From: an uncultured Selenomonadales bacterium | Lineage (GTDB): Bacteria > Bacillota > Negativicutes > Selenomonadales > Selenomonadaceae | Length of the DNA: 13,116 nt | Assembly (NCBI GenBank): GCA_946403735.1 | Contig: CAMJAZ010000008.1 | Coordinates: 1-13,116 of the forward strand | Reading direction: 5' to 3' | Shown here: in pieces, positions 6,501 through 13,116 of the stretch | Layout of the letters: each line of letters opens with the position of its first letter | How positions within the stretch are numbered: the stretch's first letter is position 1 | Program-made: the position numbers and the translations under genes | Notes under the pieces: generated by a model | Databases searched by the model: none | Told to the model about the DNA's origin: nothing | The model's input: the letters and a program-made list of their open reading frames with translations, nothing else

Positions 6501-7754
6501 TTGATTACCGAATTAATGATTGTGCTGATAGCTGTCGGCGCGGGAATTATTTTTATTGTATGGCTAAATTCCAGACGAAGGCGCAATAATGAAATTGACC
6601 AACAGGACATTGAGGAGTCGACAAATAAATTTAAACAGGATCTTGAAAATACTGCCAATGAAATTATTGGGCGTATGCAGGAGCAGGCGTCTAGCTTAGA
6701 AAATCTTTTGGATCATTCCGAGCGTAACCGTACGCAGTTGGAAGGTCGCGTTACTGAACTGAAAAAACTTTTGAAAAAAAGTGAAGGTCAGTCAACAGAA
6801 ATTAAAGATTTACTTGCACGGCTTGATGACGCGGTCGACGATATAAATTTAATGCAACAGCAAATGGACTTAGTCGAGCGAAAAATTAACGCCGCTATCA
6901 ATATGCCAGTGCAACCCGTACCGCAAATGATGCCGCCACCGTTGCTTAACTCAATGATGCAGTCTCAACCAGCGTTGCAACAAGCGATGGCGCGTCAACA
7001 ACAAATGCCGCCTCAACCTTTAAATCCGCGTCAAAATCCGCTTGTACCGTCCATTATGATGAAAACTCCTCAAGCTGTACAAGCCGCCGCGCAAATGGCA
7101 CAAGCTCCAGCTGAATCATCTGAAGAATTTGCAAAAGTTTTAGCGCAGTCAATGGGCGCTGGCGTTCGTCCACCCGTACCACAGCCCGATCAAAATTCAG
7201 TTCACCTTTCGCAAAAAACTAATCGTCAAGTCCGTATGGTAAATTCACCGCCCGTACAAGTTGGCGGCTCCACTGCACCTGCCGCAAATACCGCGCAGTC
7301 AGGGGCGTCATTGAGTTCACTTGAAAGACGGTCTAGACTTTTAGCTGAAAGATTGTCAGCTATGAAAGGCGGCAATCCAGCGCCTACTCCACAAGGTAAA
7401 CCTATTCAAACTGGAATTTCTACCGCGCAGTCAACAGACGTTCGACGCGCTGCACTTGACGCTATAAACCGCGTTTCTGATAATCGCGCCGCGCAAACTC
7501 AACCGTCACAAAATCCCGCTGGTACTTATTCGCCGCCGCGTAAAACTCCTCAACCTGCCACTAGACCCGCTACTAATCCTGCCGCTACCGCTCAACAATC
7601 TACTTCGCAAAGTCAAGCTAATGAAACCGCAATTATTAAAAGTATGTTGCTCGCAGGTTTGACTGTTGAAGAAATTGCGCGTGAAACTGGTATCGGTCGT
7701 GGTGCTATTGAACTTGTTCAACAAATTATGCGCCTTCAACTCGGCAGAAAATAA
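6501..7754 (+). CDS. Membrane-anchored coiled-coil protein with C-terminal helix-turn-helix (SwrB/DUF6115-like)
   Basis: About 417 residues. Residues 1-22 (MITELMIVLIAVGAGIIFIVWL) are a single membrane anchor followed by Arg residues (NSRRRRN), so the rest is cytoplasmic. A coiled coil spans about residues 30-130. A long, low-complexity Pro/Gln/Ala-rich linker covers about 135-370. The end (nt 7620-7735) looks like a compact helix-turn-helix: AIIKSMLLAGLTVEEIARET and GIGRGAIELVQQIM. The anchor, coiled coil and small C-terminal domain, and the place just after the fliA block, recall SwrB of B. subtilis, a flagellar-assembly activator. This protein is much longer, mainly through the linker. I chose TTG at 6501 because the GTG at 6492 is part of the AAAGGTGA ribosome binding site. 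The SwrB link is inferred from layout, not from a tested alignment. Confidence 0.78.
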   Translation: MITELMIVLIAVGAGIIFIVWLNSRRRRNNEIDQQDIEESTNKFKQDLENTANEIIGRMQEQASSLENLLDHSERNRTQLEGRVTELKKLLKKSEGQSTEIKDLLARLDDAVDDINLMQQQMDLVERKINAAINMPVQPVPQMMPPPLLNSMMQSQPALQQAMARQQQMPPQPLNPRQNPLVPSIMMKTPQAVQAAAQMAQAPAESSEEFAKVLAQSMGAGVRPPVPQPDQNSVHLSQKTNRQVRMVNSPPVQVGGSTAPAANTAQSGASLSSLERRSRLLAERLSAMKGGNPAPTPQGKPIQTGISTAQSTDVRRAALDAINRVSDNRAAQTQPSQNPAGTYSPPRKTPQPATRPATNPAATAQQSTSQSQANETAIIKSMLLAGLTVEEIARETGIGRGAIELVQQIMRLQLGRK

Positions 7755-7761
7755 TTTTTTA

Positions 7762-7810
7762 GTGAGTATCGAGTAGTTTTTTTTAAGCTAAAAGCTAATT
7801 CCTAAAAGCT
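7762..7810 (+). repeat. Seven phased heptamers upstream of rqcH
   Basis: Seven 7-nt units in one phase: GTGAGTA, TCGAGTA, GTTTTTT, TTAAGCT, AAAAGCT, AATTCCT, AAAAGCT. The last part reads AATTCCTAAAAGCTAA and runs into ATGGAG, almost identical to the segment just before cheC. Like the other arrays, it occupies the gap up to the ribosome binding site. Confidence 0.76.
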
Positions 7811-7827
7811 AATATGGAGAAATTGAA

Positions 7828-9477
7828 ATGAATTTAGACGGTTTATCTATGCGTCCGTTGACTTTGGAACTTAAAAATTTACTAGTCGGCGGACGTATCG
7901 ATAAAATTTTTCAACACAATAAAGCAAATTTTACTTTTACAATTCGTCAGCCTGGCGAAACGTACAAGTTAAAAATTTCCGTCGCGCCGCAAAATCCTTC
8001 TGTCTACATTGCAAAAAATTCTTTGGAAAATCTTCCAGAACCGCCAACTTTTTGTATGGTGCTTAGGAAAAATCTTGAAAACGGCAGAATTTCTGATATT
8101 CGGCAACATCAGCTTGACCGAATTATTTTTTTTGACGTTGATACTATCGGCGCTGGCGGCAAAATTCAAACGCTTACTCTTTCAATCGAACTAATCGGCA
8201 AATACTCCAATTTAATTTTACTTCACGAAGATAAAATTATCGACGCGCTGAAAAAAATCGGTACGAATTCCAGCCGCGTCCGTACCGTTCTGCCCAATCA
8301 AATTTATCAACTACCGCCCGCGCAGAATAAATTTGAAATTTTTTCAGTCAATCTTGACGAAATTTCTAAAAACTTACAGCCCGACAAATCCATTATGAAT
8401 TTTTTTCAAGGTTTCGGACCGCAAACTACACAAGAAATTATTTTTCAATCTCAATCAATCGGTTTGAATGATTCGCTTAAAAAAATTCTGCAGAACATTA
8501 AAAATCCTACGCCGTGTTTTGTCGAAGATGCTGGCAAAATTTTAGCCGTCTCCGCTGTAGATTTAAATTATCTGCGCGGCAATAAAAAATTCTTCCCTAC
8601 AATTTCCGAAATGCTTGAAGTTGCTGACGAAATTTCCTGCAGTTACACGCCGCCCGATAAAGAAAAATTTTTAAAGCTCGTCCATAACGAACTTAAACGC
8701 GCTACAAATAAAATTTCCGTGCTTGAAAGTGAACTTGCCGCCGCCGAAAACGCCGAAGACTTTAAAATTTTTGCGGATAATCTTTCAACGTACCGCTACC
8801 AATTCAAAGACCACGCCGACGATGAAATTATTGTTCCAAATATTTACAGCGAAAGTGGCGAAACAATTAAAATTCCGCTCGACAAAAAAATTTCCGTCAA
8901 TGCCAATGTCCAAAATTTTTATAAAAAGTACGACAAACTTAAACGCTCAAAAAATTTTATAACTGAACAAATTGCTAAATGCCGCGCAGAAATTTTTTAC
9001 CTTGAAAGCGTCGAACATTCTTTAAATGCTAGTGAAACGCTTGCTGAAATTGATGAAATTCGTGAAGAATTATTGAAAGGCGGCTATCTCAAAGAAATTC
9101 GCAAAAAATCTGCGTCAAGTAAAAAATCTGAACCATTTAAATTTTTTTCGCCCGACGGTACGGAAATTTTAATCGGCAAGAATAATTCACAAAACGATAA
9201 ATTAACTTTCAAAATTGCTGAACCGAATGATATTTGGTTGCATACTAAGGAAATTACAGGGTCGCATGTCATCATACGTTGCAACGGAATTTTTCCTAGC
9301 GAAGAAACTTTACTTTACGCCGCTAAACTTGCCGTGAAATTTTCAAAGGCGGCTGGCTCATCGAAAGTTCCAGTTGATTACACTTTCTGCAAATTTGTTA
9401 AAAAGCCGTCTGGCGCGAAACCTGGCTTTGTAATTTTCACGAATCAAAAAACACTTTACGTCAACGATTTGGATTAA
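7828..9477 (+). CDS. rqcH: Ribosome quality control factor RqcH (NFACT/FbpA family)
   Basis: RqcH binds stalled, split 50S subunits and recruits tRNA-Ala to add alanine tails that mark nascent chains for degradation. The product is 549 residues, slightly shorter than typical. The NFACT-N domain has ELIGKYSNLILL and the DR pair at residues 97-98 (HQLDRIIFFD), the same positions I recall as functionally required in B. subtilis RqcH. Central coiled-coil helices lie at about residues 280-410. The C-terminal NFACT-R domain shows DIWLHTKEITGSHVIIR, DYTFCKFVKKPSGAKPG and a final TLYVNDLD. The ATG at 7828 follows GGAG with an 8-nt spacing. Older annotation often calls this family fibronectin-binding protein. 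The gene is convergent with cobQ, with 15 nt between the stop codons. Confidence 0.95.
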   Translation: MNLDGLSMRPLTLELKNLLVGGRIDKIFQHNKANFTFTIRQPGETYKLKISVAPQNPSVYIAKNSLENLPEPPTFCMVLRKNLENGRISDIRQHQLDRIIFFDVDTIGAGGKIQTLTLSIELIGKYSNLILLHEDKIIDALKKIGTNSSRVRTVLPNQIYQLPPAQNKFEIFSVNLDEISKNLQPDKSIMNFFQGFGPQTTQEIIFQSQSIGLNDSLKKILQNIKNPTPCFVEDAGKILAVSAVDLNYLRGNKKFFPTISEMLEVADEISCSYTPPDKEKFLKLVHNELKRATNKISVLESELAAAENAEDFKIFADNLSTYRYQFKDHADDEIIVPNIYSESGETIKIPLDKKISVNANVQNFYKKYDKLKRSKNFITEQIAKCRAEIFYLESVEHSLNASETLAEIDEIREELLKGGYLKEIRKKSASSKKSEPFKFFSPDGTEILIGKNNSQNDKLTFKIAEPNDIWLHTKEITGSHVIIRCNGIFPSEETLLYAAKLAVKFSKAAGSSKVPVDYTFCKFVKKPSGAKPGFVIFTNQKTLYVNDLD

Positions 9478-9492
9478 AGATTTTTATGAAAT

Positions 9493-10947
9493 TCAAGCGT
9501 CGATAATTTTTTGTAGCAATTCCATATTTAAATTTTCACGAACGATTTTAGCAAGTCGGTCGTAATTTTTTTGTCTTTCAGCACGAAGGTTACGAAGATT
9601 TTCAATCGGTGGAAGATTTTTTTTGCGTCGAATTGAATTTAAAAATTGCCGTCTAAATTTATCGTTGTCAAAAATTCCGTGAACATAAGTTCCAAAAATA
9701 TTTTCGCGTACAAAAATTTTGTCGCTAAGATTGGAAGTTTTCCCAGCGTGAATTTCATAGCCGTTAAGATTTTCCGCGCAGATTTTTTCGCCTAAAAATT
9801 CAAAGTCAACTTTATCAATCGTGACTTGCCGCGTAAATTTTTCCCTGCTAAAAGTCGTTTCAATCGGCAGAAGTTTTAAGCCGTCAAGTTCGACGTGAAC
9901 AGATTCAGTCTGAAGTGGATCAAAAATTTTTTCGCCGAGCATTTGAAAGCCGCCACAAATTCCAATAATCGGCGTACCACTTTTAGCTTGTTGCAAAATT
10001 TTTTCAGCAAATTTATTTTCGCGCAGAAAAATTAAATCTTCAGACGTATTCTTACTGCCAGGCAAAATGATAACGTCCGCCGCGTCAATTTCATCAGCCG
10101 TCTTTGCGTAAAATAAATTCACGTCAACTTCACCAGCAAGGCTATCAAAGTCCGTGAAGTTCGACAGCTTGCCCAGACGAATAACGGCAATATTAATTTC
10201 GCCGCCACTTGAAATTTTGTCGTCGAGTGAAACGGAGTCTTCGTCGTCAACGCCAATTTTTTCAATGTACGGTAAAATTCCTAAGACGGGCTTGCCAGTT
10301 TTATTTTCAAGAAATTCAACCGCAGGCAAAAATAAATTTACGTCGCCACGAAATTTGTTAATGACAATGCCTTTTACAAGTTCGCGTTCATCTTCGTCCA
10401 AAAGTTCCAGCGTACCGACGATTGACGCCAACGCGCCGCCTCTGTCAATGTCCGCAACTAAAATCACGGGCGCATTTAAATATTTTGCCACGCGCATATT
10501 AACAATGTCATTCGCCTTCAAGTTGACTTCGGCAGGTGAGCCAGCGCCTTCAATCACGATTAATTCAAATTCGGCGGAAAGTTTTTCAAGCGCCGATTTA
10601 ACCGCGTCGAAAGCTTTTAGCGCGTAACCTTGATGATATTCCGCCGCGCTCATTACGCCTATAGGTTTACCGTTGATGATGACTTGAGAAGTTGAATTGC
10701 CAGTTGGTTTTAAAAGTACAGGATTCATTTCAACGATTGGCGCTAAACCTGCGGCGTCAGCTTGTGCAACTTGTGCGCGTCCCATTTCCAAACCGTCAGC
10801 CGTCACGTAAGAATTTAACGCCATATTCTGCGCCTTGAACGGTGCGACGTGAACTCCTGCGCGGAAAAAATTTCTGCATAAAGCCGCAGTTAAAATACTT
10901 TTGCCGACGTGTGAACTTGTACCTTGAAACATTAAATATTTTGCCAA
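9493..10947 (-). CDS. cobQ: Cobyric acid synthase CobQ (CbiP)
   Basis: CobQ amidates adenosylcobyrinic a,c-diamide at positions b, d, e and g, using glutamine and ATP, in cobalamin biosynthesis (EC 6.3.5.10). The 484-residue product has a nucleotide loop GTSSHVGKS (residues 9-17), then APFKAQNMALNSYVT and IEGAGSPAEVNL. The C-terminal class I glutaminase domain carries the Cys331 nucleophile in GICGGFQMLG and His423 in YVHGIFDN. I chose TTG at 10947: MAKYLMFQGT is the expected N-terminus, and GGAG lies 8 nt upstream. The frame stays open to an ATG at 11070, but those 41 extra codons read through a palindromic repeat and are not conserved CobQ sequence. No other cob gene is in the window, and no cobalamin riboswitch signature was seen in the leader. 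Confidence 0.95.
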   Translation of the reverse strand: MAKYLMFQGTSSHVGKSILTAALCRNFFRAGVHVAPFKAQNMALNSYVTADGLEMGRAQVAQADAAGLAPIVEMNPVLLKPTGNSTSQVIINGKPIGVMSAAEYHQGYALKAFDAVKSALEKLSAEFELIVIEGAGSPAEVNLKANDIVNMRVAKYLNAPVILVADIDRGGALASIVGTLELLDEDERELVKGIVINKFRGDVNLFLPAVEFLENKTGKPVLGILPYIEKIGVDDEDSVSLDDKISSGGEINIAVIRLGKLSNFTDFDSLAGEVDVNLFYAKTADEIDAADVIILPGSKNTSEDLIFLRENKFAEKILQQAKSGTPIIGICGGFQMLGEKIFDPLQTESVHVELDGLKLLPIETTFSREKFTRQVTIDKVDFEFLGEKICAENLNGYEIHAGKTSNLSDKIFVRENIFGTYVHGIFDNDKFRRQFLNSIRRKKNLPPIENLRNLRAERQKNYDRLAKIVRENLNMELLQKIIDA

Positions 10948-10962
10948 AAAAATCACTCCATT

Positions 10963-10983
10963 GTAGCTTTTAGAGATTAGAAA
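10963..10983 (-). repeat. Three heptamers in the cobQ leader
   Basis: Read in the cobQ direction, the units are TTTCTAA, TCTCTAA and AAGCTAC, ending just before ATGGAG, the cobQ ribosome binding site. The layout matches the heptamer arrays before cheC and rqcH. This shows the repeat is not confined to the flagellar operon or to one strand. Confidence 0.65.
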
Positions 10984-11093
10984 GGGGTGCGCAAGGACGT
11001 GCACCCGCCCGCGTAAATCGCGTGATGCGATTTCAGCGGGCTGTTTTCTTTTTCCCACCTTTTGCGCCAAAAGAAAAAGTAGTTTTAAAACTA
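10984..11093. repeat. Composite palindromic intergenic element
   Basis: Four successive inverted repeats occur. The first is GGGTGC/GCACCC (10985-10990, 11001-11006). The second is a long hairpin of GCCCGC, two unpaired bases, AAATCGC, loop GTGAT, GCGATTT, two bases, GCGGGC (11007-11041). The third is a two-part stem with CTTTTT/AAAAAG outside and CTTTTG/CAAAAG inside (11048-11079). The last is a perfect 14-bp palindrome TAGTTTTAAAACTA (11080-11093). The first half is visibly richer in GC than its surroundings. The layout resembles repetitive extragenic palindromes, but copy number cannot be judged from one window. It lies in the cobQ leader with no obvious T-tract in the cobQ direction. Confidence 0.7.
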
Positions 11094-11267
11094 TAGGAAT
11101 TAATCAATACGTCCTAGTTCCCCCACCTTACCTATTACTAATTAATATTAACATAGATTATAAATAGCGGCAGGATTTTTTTGTTTCGACGTTTAATTAA
11201 AATAAACTTGTAATTTACGGTTAGCGTAGAAAATTTTTTCAACGCAACGACAAAGGAGGAGATTTTA
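11094..11267. other. Divergent intergenic region between cobQ and the unknown + strand gene
   Basis: AT-rich and without a coding signal. It should contain the promoters of both flanking genes. On the + strand, TATAAA (11159-11164) and TGTAAT (11209-11214) are possible -10 boxes, but neither has a convincing -35 at 17 nt, so I do not call a promoter. The last part holds the strong ribosome binding site AGGAGG (11254-11259) of the downstream gene. Confidence 0.5.
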
Positions 11268-13116
11268 GTGGAAAGCGTCGATTCAGAAATTATTTTGCGA
11301 CTTCGAGAACTTTTCCAAAAAATGGAAGCGTCACGAATTAGATTGCGTCCAATCTTAGCCGATATAGCCGCATCAATCGACAAAGGCTTTTTCATAGACG
11401 CTGATTCAGAGGAGGTAAACCAACTTTTAAAACAAATTTTAGAAGCTCAAGAAAAATTTTCATCAGTTGAACAAACTAAACGCGCCGCCACTTCTGGCAA
11501 ACTTGAACAAGTAGATAAATTACTTGTGAACCTTGAACAAAATTTTAAGCGTGAAGAAATTTCGCAAATCCTTTCAAAAATTCCTACAATCGTTTTAGAT
11601 TCGCAGGATGAAAATATGATTAAGTCCCTGCGCAAAGTTGTCTTGCAGGCGGAATATCTTAAAAATAGGTCTGCAAAGATTGACGCCGTGAACCTTGCAA
11701 AGGCGGCTGAAAAATTTATTCTGCTCACTGAAATTATTTCCAGCAATGAACCACTTACTACTGAAAAATATCTTGAGGCTGTACAAAATTTTCCCGACAA
11801 TCCCATTTTATTAATGGCGCTGTCACAAAATAAACTGCACTTCCCGCGCCCTGTTGAAACCGTTGAAGTTGAACCGCAAGAAAACGTTGTCGAAAAGGTG
11901 GACAAAAAATCTGCGCTTACGCCAAATGCTCAAACTATTAGCGCTGTTCAAGTCAAGGCTAGAAAGATTAAACCGCCGCTTGATTTATCACTTGTCATTT
12001 TCGATAAATCTAGCTTTACGATTGAAAAATCTACGTCGAAGAAAAATTTCAGTGTAAAATCTTTTAACAACAAATTACATGAACTGACTGGCTCCGCTGA
12101 TCCGTTACCGATTTTCAAACTTTTTATGGATGCCAGACTTTTTTTCAAGGAAGACCCCGACAAAATTAAACGTAGCGGCAAATTTACTAAGCGCCTTTCA
12201 ATTTTCATTCCCGCCATATTGGAAAAACTTTTTACGTGGGGAATTGCCGATAAAGTCACTTGGCGCGAACGTCAATTTTATTTTCTTAATAATTATGGTT
12301 ATGAACTTTGTAGCCGCGTCTTCCGCAACATTCGCACTTCATCACCGAATTTTGATGATGATTTTCAAGCGTTGCTTTTTTCCATGCGCTTTTCACTTTT
12401 GAAAACGATTGAACCTAAAGTTCGCGACGGTCTCAAACTTCATTTCGAGTACAACACGCAAATTCCATTTGCACGCGCAGAACGTAAAGTCGATGAAAAT
12501 ACAACGCACGTCGTTATTACGTTGTCACTTAATCTTTTGGGCGTTGATTGGGCTGAAGGTATCGCGAAATTTCGCCAGCTGATTGACAATGAAATTAACG
12601 CGGGCTTTGAAGTCAAGGCAGTTTTCATTATCGCTTTCAACGAATCTGATTTAGCCTGGCTGAAACTTTTCGATATGATAAAGTTCAAAGGCATTAATTT
12701 TTTTATGTGTACGCCTGACGGTCTTTTCACGTCTGAAGGTAAAGATTTTGAATTTGAAAGTTGGATGGTTCACTGCAAATTTGGGCGTCTTTCGATTAAG
12801 CAACGTACTAAAAAACTTTTTGAAACGTCTAGAAACATTCCCGCGCAGAAGTCTGAAATTACTGGTACGCTTTTCGATGACGATAAAAAAATTTCTGACG
12901 ATGACGAAGGCGAAAACGATGACGACGACAGCGACGGGGCAGCTGAAATTTTTGAAGATGATGACAAAAATTTATTTGCTAAAGACGTTACGCCGTTATC
13001 TTTGGTACAAAATGAAACCTCACTGTTCAGTGATTGGCTGGATAAAGATGCTGAAAATATCTCATTCGACACAAGCGGCGATTTCAACTTAGTTGATGAT
13101 GAAAATACCGTTGACG
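11268..13116 (+). CDS. Large uncharacterised cytoplasmic protein, 3' truncated by the window
   Basis: At least 616 codons are open from GTG at 11268 to the right edge. An AGGAGG ribosome binding site lies 8 nt upstream. I recognise no family. Residues 1 to about 190 are helix-rich and coiled-coil-like, with many Glu, Lys and Gln (for example LKQILEAQEKFSSVEQTKRA). Residues 190-235 look like a linker. About 237-530 look globular, with a Trp/aromatic-rich helical part (nt 12130-12320) and alternating strand and helix (THVVITLSLNLLGVDW, then EVKAVFIIAF). A strongly acidic Asp/Glu run lies at about 538-572 (around DDDEGENDDDDSDG). No signal peptide, membrane segment, Walker motif or catalytic signature was visible. 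Base and codon use resemble the neighbours, which argues against recent transfer. The unbroken frame and ribosome binding site make it a very likely real gene. Confidence 0.85.
   Translation, partial: MESVDSEIILRLRELFQKMEASRIRLRPILADIAASIDKGFFIDADSEEVNQLLKQILEAQEKFSSVEQTKRAATSGKLEQVDKLLVNLEQNFKREEISQILSKIPTIVLDSQDENMIKSLRKVVLQAEYLKNRSAKIDAVNLAKAAEKFILLTEIISSNEPLTTEKYLEAVQNFPDNPILLMALSQNKLHFPRPVETVEVEPQENVVEKVDKKSALTPNAQTISAVQVKARKIKPPLDLSLVIFDKSSFTIEKSTSKKNFSVKSFNNKLHELTGSADPLPIFKLFMDARLFFKEDPDKIKRSGKFTKRLSIFIPAILEKLFTWGIADKVTWRERQFYFLNNYGYELCSRVFRNIRTSSPNFDDDFQALLFSMRFSLLKTIEPKVRDGLKLHFEYNTQIPFARAERKVDENTTHVVITLSLNLLGVDWAEGIAKFRQLIDNEINAGFEVKAVFIIAFNESDLAWLKLFDMIKFKGINFFMCTPDGLFTSEGKDFEFESWMVHCKFGRLSIKQRTKKLFETSRNIPAQKSEITGTLFDDDKKISDDDEGENDDDDSDGAAEIFEDDDKNLFAKDVTPLSLVQNETSLFSDWLDKDAENISFDTSGDFNLVDDENTVD

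Noticed and set aside
10154..10627. 157-codon frame on the + strand opposite cobQ
   Set aside because: It is Ser-rich with no family resemblance and is the antisense shadow of well-conserved CobQ sequence.
10948..11267. Possible cobalamin riboswitch upstream of cobQ
   Set aside because: No B12-box-like conserved core was found on the - strand. The structured part is explained by simple palindromes.
11339..11365. Sigma-28-like promoter TAGA-N15-GCCGATAT, and another GCCGATAA at 12246
   Set aside because: Both lie inside the large unknown coding frame, where they encode Ala-Asp. The first has an imperfect -35 and the second has none at the right spacing, so they are probably coincidental.
11447..11905. 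152-codon frame on the - strand opposite the unknown gene
   Set aside because: It is Ser/Phe/Cys-rich, as expected from antisense of the AT-rich coding frame. It has no supporting ribosome binding site, while the + strand frame is far longer.

Overview
The window reads as a chromosomal segment of a motile, low-to-mid GC Firmicute (Bacillota), with the Negativicutes (Selenomonas-like) as a tentative guess. The evidence is the gene order cheA-cheW-cheC-cheD-fliA, which matches the end of the Bacillus subtilis fla/che operon. CheC and CheD, a Firmicutes-type RqcH, strong purine-rich ribosome binding sites and frequent TTG or GTG starts point the same way. No ribosomal RNA or other taxonomic marker is present, so the class-level guess is inference.

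Positions 1-6422 hold the tail of a flagellar/chemotaxis operon on the + strand. It contains cheA (5' end outside the window), cheW, cheC, cheD, a 97-residue two-helix membrane protein, the flagellar sigma factor fliA/sigD, a FapA (DUF342) gene and a small charged protein. A clear intrinsic terminator ends it. CheA with CheW forms the receptor-coupled kinase, CheC and CheD tune adaptation, and FliA switches on late flagellar and chemotaxis genes. Just after the terminator, a sigma-A-type promoter drives a membrane-anchored coiled-coil protein with a C-terminal helix-turn-helix. It sits where swrB sits in B. subtilis. Next comes rqcH, a ribosome quality control factor.

Positions 9493-10947 carry cobQ (cobyric acid synthase) on the - strand, convergent with rqcH and only 15 nt from it. 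Its leader contains a roughly 110-bp element made of successive palindromes. Reading through this element creates a false N-terminal extension of CobQ. Divergent from cobQ, from 11268 to the window end, is an open reading frame of at least 616 codons. It starts with GTG behind a near-perfect ribosome binding site, and I recognise no family.

The most unusual non-coding feature is a set of phased 7-nt tandem arrays. They fill most gene-to-gene gaps of the + strand block and also lie in the cobQ leader. They run from the stop codon of one gene almost to the ribosome binding site of the next, and some can fold into hairpins. Two unit families (GAATTAA and AAGCTAA/GTAGCTT, in either orientation) recur and are joined in a single phase before cheC.
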